Positions 27,043 through 34,031 of a stretch of 64,000 nucleotides of DNA are shown here, in pieces; within the stretch, counting starts at the first letter, position 1; the number at the start of each line of letters is the position of its first letter. Made by a program: the position numbers and the translations under genes. The notes beneath the pieces are model-generated. The model was not told where the DNA came from. It did not search any database and saw only the letters and a list, made by a program, of their open reading frames with translations. The DNA is taken from NCBI GenBank assembly GCA_023954045.1, contig JAMLIR010000007.1, positions 62,001-126,000 on the forward strand, given 5' to 3'. This stretch comes from Burkholderiaceae bacterium (GTDB taxonomy: Bacteria > Pseudomonadota > Gammaproteobacteria > Burkholderiales > Burkholderiaceae_E).

Positions 27043-27558
27043 ATGGCCCCTCCCGACGAGGACGCATTCCGCCGCCGGCGCGATGCCGTGCTCGGCCACG
27101 CCTGTCCGTTCGAGCGGGCGTTGCTGGCCCGGTGCGCGGCCTGCGGGCTGGCGCGATCGGTGCTGCTGGCCGAGCGCGAGGCGATCGGCTGCCAGGCGCA
27201 AGCGGCAAGCGAGCGCTGCCGCGCCTACCGCGACGAACTGCGCGCCGCGTCCCGCTTCGCGCTGCGCGTCGATGCGTCCGCGCCGTGGCCGTTCTCGAAG
27301 GAAATCCGCCTGCAGTGCGGCGGCCTGATCGGCCTGCGCCAGGCCCTCGACGATGCGGATCCGGATGCCGATGCCGAGGGCCATGTGGATTCCGGTCGAA
27401 CCGGCGCCGGCCCGGCCGCTCCCGCCGCGCCGGTCGAAGACGCAGACGCGCTGCTGCAGCGCGCGCTGAATCGATATGGCAGCGTCGAGGCGCTGCCCTA
27501 CTCGCGCATCATCCGGGCGGTGATTCGCCACGAGCCGCGTCGACGAGCTCCGCGCTGA
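27043..27558 (+). CDS. Unrecognised cysteine-containing 171-aa protein
   Basis: A 171-aa protein with an N-terminal cysteine cluster: C21 in HACPFE, CAAC at 31-34, C50 in IGCQAQ and C59 in SERC. A later QCGG follows. An acidic, Ala/Pro-rich linker and a short C-terminal helix end the protein. The spacing could bind zinc or an Fe-S cluster, which is inference. It begins 38 bases after the 75-aa gene. Its last 50 bases overlap the 3' end of the convergent gene on the other strand. Confidence 0.6.
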   Translation: MAPPDEDAFRRRRDAVLGHACPFERALLARCAACGLARSVLLAEREAIGCQAQAASERCRAYRDELRAASRFALRVDASAPWPFSKEIRLQCGGLIGLRQALDDADPDADAEGHVDSGRTGAGPAAPAAPVEDADALLQRALNRYGSVEALPYSRIIRAVIRHEPRRRAPR

Positions 27559-28588
27559 ATGACTGCGCACCGGCCGCGGCGCCCTGCCTCCAGGCGTCGA
27601 GCATGGCACGGGCCTGTGCCAGCCAGTGTTCGCGCTGCGCCAGCACCGCCTCGGACAGCGCCGACGCGGAGCCCGGCGCTCCCGGTCCGGCGTTGCGCCA
27701 GCGCAGGTATCCGGCACGCAGGTCGGGCGCGAGCAGGCCTCGCATGCCCTCGAGATTGGCGAACCAGAAGTGGATCGACGCCCGCTCGTCGCGCTCGAGC
27801 AGGGTCGGCAGCGTGGACTCGCAGTCGGCCAGCAGGTCGCGGATCGCGCGCGCGACGATCTCGCTGCGGTGGTCGTCGAGCGCGCCGAGCATCTCCTCCC
27901 ACTGCGGGCCGAGCAGCGCGGCGGCCCGGCGTTCGCCCAGCTCGTGCAGGATCAGCGTCTCGGTCTCGGCGGCGGTGATGCGCTCGAGCGCCGCTTCGCG
28001 ATCGTCGTCGACCAGCCAGGCATCGACCGCCGCGCAGAGCCCCTCTGCCGACGGGCGCTGTCGCGACAGCTCGAGGCGCGTACCCAGCCAGCGCCGCAGC
28101 ACGTCGCGACGCACCAGCACCTGGTCGCCGCGGCTCGTGGCCATAGGCGGATTCAGGCCGCGCGCGTGCTCACGCCCGGTGACGATCACCGTCGCGCCTT
28201 CGCGCGCCTGGCACTCCACGCGCTCGGCGAGCACGAATTCGGGCCGCCGGAAGCGCGCGAGCCCCGCTGCATAGACGAGCCCCAGCGAGCCGAGTCGCTC
28301 GTTGGCCGCCGCCTCGTCGAACGCGTCGACGCCCTCGCCGATCGGCAGCGGTGCGAAGCCGGGGTCAGTCTGTCCGGCGAGCGTCTCCCAGTGCGCCTCG
28401 TGGGTCGCAATCCAGCGGCCGACCTCGCCGCGGTCGGGCACCCGGTCGAGCGGCAGGCCGCGCTGCCAGCGGAAAAACTCGCGCATCTGCAGCAGGTAGG
28501 TGCACAGCGAGAGCTCCTGCGCGTGCATCGCGTCGGCGAGGTCGCAGTTGCGCTGGACCGCCGCAGCCAGTTCCTCGATGCCCGGCAT
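27509..28588 (-). CDS. Conserved protein, probably Sfum_1244 family
   Basis: A 359-aa soluble, mostly helical protein. It starts MPGIEELAAAVQRNCDLADA and has SLCTYLLQMREFFRWQRGL near residue 27, which I associate with the Sfum_1244 family. That recognition is from memory and not firm. There is no catalytic motif, signal or membrane segment. It is the last gene of a - strand run with an S24-like protein, a DsrE-type protein, tusA and a DsrC paralogue. It overlaps the + strand 171-aa gene by 50 bases tail to tail. Confidence 0.6.
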   Translation of the reverse strand: MPGIEELAAAVQRNCDLADAMHAQELSLCTYLLQMREFFRWQRGLPLDRVPDRGEVGRWIATHEAHWETLAGQTDPGFAPLPIGEGVDAFDEAAANERLGSLGLVYAAGLARFRRPEFVLAERVECQAREGATVIVTGREHARGLNPPMATSRGDQVLVRRDVLRRWLGTRLELSRQRPSAEGLCAAVDAWLVDDDREAALERITAAETETLILHELGERRAAALLGPQWEEMLGALDDHRSEIVARAIRDLLADCESTLPTLLERDERASIHFWFANLEGMRGLLAPDLRAGYLRWRNAGPGAPGSASALSEAVLAQREHWLAQARAMLDAWRQGAAAGAQSFSAELVDAARGESPPG

Positions 28589-28598
28589 CGGCGCCTGC

Positions 28599-29018
28599 CT
28601 AGGCGACGTAGCGCTTGCTGGCGCGGCGGCGACCCGGCTTGGATTTCTGGATGATCACGCCGCGGACCGCCGACAGGTCGGCGATCGGGATCTCGGGATA
28701 GGCGGGATTGAGCGCGCGCAGCAGCCAACCTCCGGCAGCGTCGCGCGCGAGCTGCCGGAAGATCCATTCGTCTTTGCAGCGCGCGAACACGAACGAGCCG
28801 TCGCCGGCGAGCCCGTCGGGCTCGATCACGATGATCTCGCCCTCGGCGAATTCGGGAAGCATCGAGTCGCCGAGCACCATCAGCGCGAACGACTCGCCGG
28901 ACGAGCAACCGCCGCCCGCATCGTGCCCTTCGGCCGGCCCGTCGGCGCCGCCAGGGCCGAGCGACTCGATGCGGATCGGGAAGACCCGCTTCGAGCCGTC
29001 GGATCCGTGCGCGTCCAA
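28599..29018 (-). CDS. LexA-like S24 peptidase-fold protein without HTH and without catalytic Lys
   Basis: A 139-aa protein whose core matches the LexA/UmuD (S24) fold: GDSMLPEFAEGE with Ser52, then SFVFARCKDEWIFRQL and the closing ALNPAYPEIPI. In active S24 proteins the residue two before the Leu of the last strand of the dyad region is Lys (as in VKRL). Here it is Arg88. There is no DNA-binding domain. A basic tail (KSKPGRRRASKR) ends the protein. Self-cleavage may be lost. It is 10 bases upstream of the Sfum_1244-like gene. Confidence 0.7.
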   Translation of the reverse strand: MDAHGSDGSKRVFPIRIESLGPGGADGPAEGHDAGGGCSSGESFALMVLGDSMLPEFAEGEIIVIEPDGLAGDGSFVFARCKDEWIFRQLARDAAGGWLLRALNPAYPEIPIADLSAVRGVIIQKSKPGRRRASKRYVA

Positions 29019-29025
29019 CCTCGGC

Positions 29026-29496
29026 TCAGATGTAGAGCTGGATGTCGGCCGAGCCGGCGAAGTCGAGGAAAGTCGTAGCGCCGCCGAACTCGATGCCGTC
29101 GATGAACTCCGACGGCTTGAACTCGAACAGGTCGACGGTCATCTGGCAGGCGATGAACTTGACGTCGGCCTCGAGGCACAGTGAGCGCAGCTCTTCGAGC
29201 GAGGCGACGCCCTTGGCCTTCATCTTGTTCTTCATCATCATCGTCGCCATCGCTTCCATGCCGGGCAGCGCCTGCACCAGCACCGGCATCGGCACGGGCA
29301 TCGGCATCGCCGGGTTGGCCAGCGGGCTGATCCTGATGCCGCTCAGGTCCTTGCGCAGCAGCGACAGGCCGTAGAACGTGCAGAACACCTGAACCTCGTA
29401 GCCGAGCGCAGCCGCGGTCGAAGACAGGATCAGCGGCGGGTACGCCCAGTCGAGCGTTCCCTTGGTGGCGATGATCGCCATCTTCTTCGGTTCCAT
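29026..29496 (-). CDS. DsrE2/DsrE3-type sulfurtransferase-like protein
   Basis: A 156-aa protein of the DsrE/F/H-like group. It starts with a beta-strand/loop AIIATKGTLDWAYPPL and has the family stretch FIACQMTVDLF with C117 as likely sulfur acceptor. Two more cysteines are C39 and C107. A Met/Pro-rich hydrophobic segment (NPAMPMPVPMPVLVQALPGM, 61-80) is typical of the DsrE2/E3 branch and may touch the membrane. Such proteins work with TusA in cytoplasmic sulfane-sulfur transfer, and tusA lies next upstream. Confidence 0.85.
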   Translation of the reverse strand: MEPKKMAIIATKGTLDWAYPPLILSSTAAALGYEVQVFCTFYGLSLLRKDLSGIRISPLANPAMPMPVPMPVLVQALPGMEAMATMMMKNKMKAKGVASLEELRSLCLEADVKFIACQMTVDLFEFKPSEFIDGIEFGGATTFLDFAGSADIQLYI

Positions 29497-29559
29497 TCGT
29501 CTCCCTCTTTGTGACTCGCGTTGAAACCCTGTCGACGCCGGCGCGCGAGGCGCGCCCGA

Positions 29560-29787
29560 TTACTTCTTCTTGATCAGGAACACGTAGCTGCCGCCTTCCT
29601 CGGAAGACTGGACCAGCTCGTTGCCGGTCTGCTTGGCGAAGGCCTCCATGTCCTTCACCGAGCCGGAGTCGGTCGACGTGACGCGCAGCACCTGGCCCGA
29701 GCTCAGGTCGTTGAGCGCCTTCTTCGTCTTGATGATCGGCAGCGGGCAGTTCAGGCCGCGCGCGTCGAGTTCCTTGTCGAAATTCAT
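29560..29787 (-). CDS. tusA: TusA sulfur carrier
   Basis: A 75-aa protein from the ATG at 29787; an upstream in-frame ATG at 29829 would add 14 residues. The sulfur-accepting Cys14 lies in the hallmark LNCPLPIIKTKKAL. The tail (YVFLIKKK) is normal. TusA ferries persulfide sulfur from rhodanese-type donors to DsrE-like proteins or toward DsrC and Hdr/Dsr enzymes. It stands between the DsrC paralogue and the DsrE-type gene. Confidence 0.93.
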   Translation of the reverse strand: MNFDKELDARGLNCPLPIIKTKKALNDLSSGQVLRVTSTDSGSVKDMEAFAKQTGNELVQSSEEGGSYVFLIKKK

Positions 29788-29941
29788 CCTCGATACTCCC
29801 TTCGTTGATCGATCGGCGTTCGCCGCCAAGCGCCACGGACGCGTGGCCGCCGGCCAGAGCGTAACCGAGAATTACGCGCGATCGCCGGCGCCGCGTCCAT
29901 ACCCTCGTCGGGTAAGCGCGGCCCCTGCCGACGGCGTACCT

Positions 29942-30274
29942 TCAGTACCCACCCTTGCCGAAGGGCTTCGTCAGGCCGGCGACGCGAGGACCCTGCCGGG
30001 CCGGCTGGTTCGGGAACAGCTCGTAGAGCTTCGTCTTCCAGTCCGTGCCCGGGTGCGACTCCTCGAAGTCCTTGAGCATGTTCCGGAAGTTCGGCGTGTG
30101 GCCGTCCTCCTGGAAACGCTCGCGCAGGTAGGCAACCACCGTCCAGTGGTCGTCGGTGAGTTCGATCCCCTCGGCCTGCGCGATCGCGCGCACCGCGTCC
30201 TCGCTGTAGTCGGGCTCGAGCAGGAAGCCTTCCTCGTCCGCCTCGACTTCGACGCCGTTGATCAGGTACGCCAA
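29942..30274 (-). CDS. DsrC paralogue lacking both sulfur-binding cysteines
   Basis: A 110-aa protein with the DsrC/TusE fold signature: VEVEADEEGFLLEPDYSEDA, DDHWTVVAYLRERF and KLYELFPNQPARQG. The end reads GPRVAGLTKPFGKGGY, where DsrC has QACKIAGLPKPTGCV, so both cysteines are gone. The protein contains no cysteine at all. Family members without these cysteines have been set apart as regulatory sulfur-related proteins. It cannot carry sulfur in the DsrC way. It lies 25 bases after the porin gene on the same strand. Confidence 0.88.
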   Translation of the reverse strand: MAYLINGVEVEADEEGFLLEPDYSEDAVRAIAQAEGIELTDDHWTVVAYLRERFQEDGHTPNFRNMLKDFEESHPGTDWKTKLYELFPNQPARQGPRVAGLTKPFGKGGY

Positions 30275-30299
30275 GGTCCGTCCCTCGTCGTCGGTCCCG

Positions 30300-31538
30300 T
30301 CAGAACCGCCAGCCGAAAGAGGCGCCCAGCGAATTCTGGTCCATGCGGAGGTCGGCCGTGCCGGCGCCCAACGTCGGCGGCAGAGGCCCGCTCACCGTCT
30401 TCTTGAATCCGTGCATGTAGGCGACGCTCAGTTCCTTGCCGCCGCCAAGCTGCCAGGTCGCACCCAGCGTCAGGTGGCTCTCGATCACGCCGGGAGCGAG
30501 GATGTTGAAGAACACCTCGTTCGACGGGATCGGCTGGCGACCGGTGCTGATGCCGCCGCGCAGCGTGAGCTTGTCGTTGACCGCGTAGTCCGCGCCGAGC
30601 TTGAACACGGTCATGTCGCGCCAGCCGAAGCCGGGGCCGCCCTTGGCGCCCAGCGGCGACGCCGAGTTGCCGGTGTCGCCGACGGACGGCACGCCGCTGT
30701 AGTCGATCTGCTGCACGTCTGCGGCGACGGTGAGCCTGGGCGTCGCCTTCACGGCGATGCCCACGCCGTAGTTGGCGGGGATGTCGAAGGCGCCGCCGTC
30801 GGGGAACAGCCCGGCGTACTCCTTGAACTTGCCCATCTTCGTCTTGGTCTGGTACGTCGCGCCGAGCGTCACGGTGTCGCTCAGGCGGCCGGTCCAGCCG
30901 AAGCGCAGTCCCCAGCCCGACGAGGAGTCTTCACCCTTGTTGGTGAGACTGGTCGGATCCGAGGACATCATTGCAAACGGCTGCAGGCCGTACGCCGAGA
31001 AGCGCTGGTGCGCGAGGTTCAGCGAGACGCCGACCGCGTGATCCCGGTTGATCTTGTAGGCCACCGTGGGCGCGATGAACAGCTGGGTCAGGTCGACGCC
31101 GGTCGTCCCGGTCACCCCGAACGCCGAGAACGGCGACTTCTCGTAGGTGGTGTTCATCCCGCCGTTGCCGTAGACGACGACCCCGACCGCGAGATTCGGG
31201 TTGATCATCCGGTTGTAGCCGAAGTCGGGCACGAAGAACATGTCGCGCCCGTTGCCGTCGTAGCTGCCGTTCAGGCCGGCGCCATTGCCGCTGATCTCCG
31301 TCTCGCGATTCGGCATGAACACGTCGAGCCCGAAGTCCATCCGGTTGCCGACGAAGGCCATTCCGGCCGGGTTCGTCGCGGCGGCCATCGCGTCCTGGGG
31401 CAGCGCGATGCCGACGCCGGCCATCCCCTTCGACTTGATCCCGTAACCGTGCGAGAAGTAGCCGTTGGTCGCATGACCGAGGGCAGGTGCCAGGCAACCG
31501 GCGACCACCAGCGCAATTTGACTGATCCTGAACTTCAC
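30300..31538 (-). CDS. FadL/TodX-type outer-membrane channel
   Basis: A 412-aa protein. I start it at GTG 31538, after GGGAGACATC, which gives a clean signal peptide (FRISQIALVVAGCLAPALGHA) rather than the longer ORF. The mature start ATNGYFSHGYG and the DAMAAATNPAGMAF element are FadL-family hallmarks; the end is RWDF-like (GASFGWRF), an outer-membrane insertion signal. Members import hydrophobic compounds. Standing first in a run with tusA and dsrE-like genes, this one might admit hydrophobic sulfur compounds, which is inference. Confidence 0.88.
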   Translation of the reverse strand: MKFRISQIALVVAGCLAPALGHATNGYFSHGYGIKSKGMAGVGIALPQDAMAAATNPAGMAFVGNRMDFGLDVFMPNRETEISGNGAGLNGSYDGNGRDMFFVPDFGYNRMINPNLAVGVVVYGNGGMNTTYEKSPFSAFGVTGTTGVDLTQLFIAPTVAYKINRDHAVGVSLNLAHQRFSAYGLQPFAMMSSDPTSLTNKGEDSSSGWGLRFGWTGRLSDTVTLGATYQTKTKMGKFKEYAGLFPDGGAFDIPANYGVGIAVKATPRLTVAADVQQIDYSGVPSVGDTGNSASPLGAKGGPGFGWRDMTVFKLGADYAVNDKLTLRGGISTGRQPIPSNEVFFNILAPGVIESHLTLGATWQLGGGKELSVAYMHGFKKTVSGPLPPTLGAGTADLRMDQNSLGASFGWRF

Positions 31539-31639
31539 GATGTCTCCCACAGCCTTGTTGTCGTCATCGGCGCGAGGCCACTCCCCGCGACCGCCGTCCT
31601 GCATGTTCGGGCGGCGCCCTCGAGGCGTCCATAACCCTC

Positions 31640-31670
31640 ATGATAGCTATGTTATTACCTTAAAGGGGTA
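31640..31670 (-). promoter_or_regulatory. Probable promoter and inverted repeat upstream of the FadL-tusA run
   Basis: The gap between the porin start and the acylphosphatase end has an AT-rich block. Read on the - strand it has TACCCCTTTAAGGTA (31670-31656), an inverted repeat whose first seven bases match the NarL-type heptamer TACYYMT. A -10-like TATCAT follows at 31645-31640. The repeat lies where a -35 box would be, as expected for an activator-dependent promoter. By-eye call. Confidence 0.4.
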
Positions 31671-31684
31671 TGGAGTATTCGCCC

Positions 31685-31957
31685 CTATGCAGTCGGCCGC
31701 ATCTCGAAGCCGTCGAACTCGCCGCTCGCCGGCTCGGCGTCCACCCGCGTGACCCGCGCCGCCGGCGGGCCGCGCGCCGCCCAGCGCGTCATTTCGTCCA
31801 CCGCCGCCGGGTCGCCGGCGACGACCGCCTCGACCGTGCCGTCGCTGCGGTTGCGTACCCAGCCGGCCAGCCCGCGGCGCCGGGCCTCGCGCGCCAGCGC
31901 GGCGCGAAACCCCACCCCCTGAACCAGCCCGTGGATCGTCAGGCGCCGCTGCAGCAT
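31685..31957 (-). CDS. acyP: Acylphosphatase
   Basis: A 90-aa protein of normal acylphosphatase size. It carries the catalytic loop VQGVGFRAAL (catalytic Arg) and the asparagine-containing GWVRNRSDGTVEAVVAG. It hydrolyses acyl phosphates such as carbamoyl or acetyl phosphate. The EamA transporter gene precedes it on the same strand, nine bases away, so they are probably co-transcribed. Confidence 0.93.
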   Translation of the reverse strand: MLQRRLTIHGLVQGVGFRAALAREARRRGLAGWVRNRSDGTVEAVVAGDPAAVDEMTRWAARGPPAARVTRVDAEPASGEFDGFEMRPTA

Positions 31958-31966
31958 CGCACGGGC

Positions 31967-32836
31967 TCAGCGGCTGGCCGCGCCGCGCGTCGCGGCGCGC
32001 GCCCGGGTCGCCAGCACGACGGCGATACCCCCCAGGATGGTGGCGGACGCGAGCAGCAGCCGCGGGGTGAGCGGCTCGGACAGCATCAGGGCGCCACCGA
32101 TCGCCGCGATCGGCGGCACCGACAGCTGCACGGTCGACGCGCGCATCGCGGTCAGCCCGCGCAAGGCCGCGTACCAGACGACGTAGCCGATCCCGGAGCT
32201 CAGTGCCCCCGATGCGACCGCCAGCGCGACGCCCGGGGCGTCGGCGTGCGCGGCGCCCGCAGTGACCGCCGACAGGGCCAGCGCCAACGGTACCGCGCGC
32301 GCGAAATTCGACGCGGTCGCGGCCAGCGGGTCGGCGACGCCGCGGCCGCGCAGCGAATAGACCCCCCAGGCCACGCCGGCCAGCGCCATCGAGGTCGCAC
32401 CCAGCGGCGCAGGGGCCGACACGCCCGGCGAGACCAGGTAGACGAGTCCGGCGACGGCCGCGGCCAGGCCGGCCCATGCCGCCGGCGCGAAGCGCTCGCC
32501 GCCACGCAGCCCCGCCCCCAGCATCGTGAGCTGCACGGCGCCGAACAGGATCAGCGCGCCCGTGCCGGCGGCCAGGCTCAGGTAGGCGAACGAGAACAGC
32601 GCGACGTAGGCGAACAGCATCGTCGCCGCCAGCCAGTCGCTGCGCGGCGCCGCATCGCCGCCCGCGCGGATCCGCACGATCAGCGCGAGGACGAGCGCTC
32701 CGGAGGCCAGCCTGATCGACCCGAAGCTGGCCGGGTCGATCCGCGCGTTGGCGAGCGCGAGCCGGCACAGCAGCGAGTTCGCCGCGAAGGCGAGCATCGC
32801 CACGCCGGTGAGCACGAGGGTTCTCAGCGTCGTCAC
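31967..32836 (-). CDS. EamA/DMT-family membrane transporter
   Basis: A 289-aa protein from GTG 32836, with about ten hydrophobic helices in two EamA repeats (for example LVLTGVAMLAFAANSLLCRL near the start and ATILGGIAVVLATRARA at the end). The longer open frame upstream is non-coding overlap with the divergent gene. Substrate is unknown; the family exports amino acids and other metabolites. The promoter region at 32837-32947 is shared with the divergent VIT1-type gene. Confidence 0.82.
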   Translation of the reverse strand: MTTLRTLVLTGVAMLAFAANSLLCRLALANARIDPASFGSIRLASGALVLALIVRIRAGGDAAPRSDWLAATMLFAYVALFSFAYLSLAAGTGALILFGAVQLTMLGAGLRGGERFAPAAWAGLAAAVAGLVYLVSPGVSAPAPLGATSMALAGVAWGVYSLRGRGVADPLAATASNFARAVPLALALSAVTAGAAHADAPGVALAVASGALSSGIGYVVWYAALRGLTAMRASTVQLSVPPIAAIGGALMLSEPLTPRLLLASATILGGIAVVLATRARAATRGAASR

Positions 32837-32947
32837 GGTACCGTCCGGATCTTCGCACCGCACCCGCTCGCTTGTCACCCGGCGCCGCTGTGGCTGCGGG
32901 CCGGTGGAACCCCTACAATGCAGCGCGCAGCGATTCGCGCCAACCCG

Positions 32948-34018
32948 ATGAGCGCCAACCCGAACCGATTCCCCGGCCACGAGGTCGATTCCGCGCGCGA
33001 GGGCTACCTCGAGGAGGCCCGGTCCTCGCGCCTCTACGTCGAGCTCGCCGCGATCGAAACCGACGCGCGGATCGCGCGGATGTACACGGACCTGTCCCGG
33101 GTCGCCGCGCAGCAAGCCGGGCTCTGGGCCGACAAGCTGCGCGCGGCCGGCCAGGCGATCCCCACCGAGGCGCCGCTCGGATTTCGCGCGAGCACCGCGC
33201 TGGCGCTGGCGCGCCGCATCGGCATCCGGCCGATGCGCGGTGTGTTCGCGGCGCTGAAGGTGCGCGGCCTGTCCGTCTATTCGGCGGCACCGATGCCCGG
33301 CCACCCGAGCGTCACCCGCGTCGAACAGATCGGCCGTCGGCACCGCACCGGTGGCGGCAACCTGCGCGCCGCGGTGTTCGGCGTCAACGACGGGCTGGTG
33401 TCGAACGCGAGCCTGATCATGGGGATGGCCGGCGCCGCCGCCGAACCGCGCACGCTGCTGCTGACGGGCGTCGCGGGCCTGCTGGCCGGCGCGTTCTCGA
33501 TGGCCGCCGGCGAATACGTCTCGGTGCGCTCGCAGCGCGAGGTGTTCGAGTACCAGATCGGGCTGGAGCGCGAGGAGCTCGACGAGTATCCGCAGGCCGA
33601 GGCCGACGAACTGGCGCTGATCTACGAGACCAAGGGAATGGAGCGCGACGACGCGCGGCGGCTGGCGCAGGCGCTGATCGCCGACCCCGAGCGCGCGCTC
33701 GACACGCTCGCGCGCGAGGAACTCGGCCTGAACCCCGACGAGCTCGGGTCGCCGTGGGGCGCCGCGACCTCGTCGTTCCTGGCGTTCGCCGCCGGCGCCG
33801 TCGTTCCGCTGTTGCCGTACGTGCTCGGCGAGGGCGAGCGCGCATTCGCCGCGTCGATCGCGCTGGCCGCTGCGGCGCTGTTCGGCGTCGGCGCGACGCT
33901 GTCGTTCTTCACCGGCCGCGGCGCGCTCGCCTCCGGCCTGCGGATGCTGGCGATCGGAGCCGCCGCCGGCGCGGCCACCTACGGGATCGGAAGCCTGATC
34001 GGCGTGAGCGTCGCCTGA
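32948..34018 (+). CDS. VIT1/CCC1-family transporter with degenerate ferritin-like N-terminus
   Basis: About 356 aa from ATG 32948; ATG 32918 is possible, but TACAAT overlapping it looks like a -10 box. The N-terminal 130 residues resemble the rubrerythrin-like domain of membrane ferritins (YLEEARSSRLYVELAAIETD). The expected ExxH pair is replaced in VAAQQAGLWADKL. The C-terminal half has the VIT1 signature (AAVFGVNDGLVSNASLIMGM, FSMAAGEYVSVRSQ) and about five helices. It is probably an iron or manganese exporter. Confidence 0.85.
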   Translation: MSANPNRFPGHEVDSAREGYLEEARSSRLYVELAAIETDARIARMYTDLSRVAAQQAGLWADKLRAAGQAIPTEAPLGFRASTALALARRIGIRPMRGVFAALKVRGLSVYSAAPMPGHPSVTRVEQIGRRHRTGGGNLRAAVFGVNDGLVSNASLIMGMAGAAAEPRTLLLTGVAGLLAGAFSMAAGEYVSVRSQREVFEYQIGLEREELDEYPQAEADELALIYETKGMERDDARRLAQALIADPERALDTLAREELGLNPDELGSPWGAATSSFLAFAAGAVVPLLPYVLGEGERAFAASIALAAAALFGVGATLSFFTGRGALASGLRMLAIGAAAGAATYGIGSLIGVSVA

Positions 34019-34031
34019 GACGGGCCGGCGC

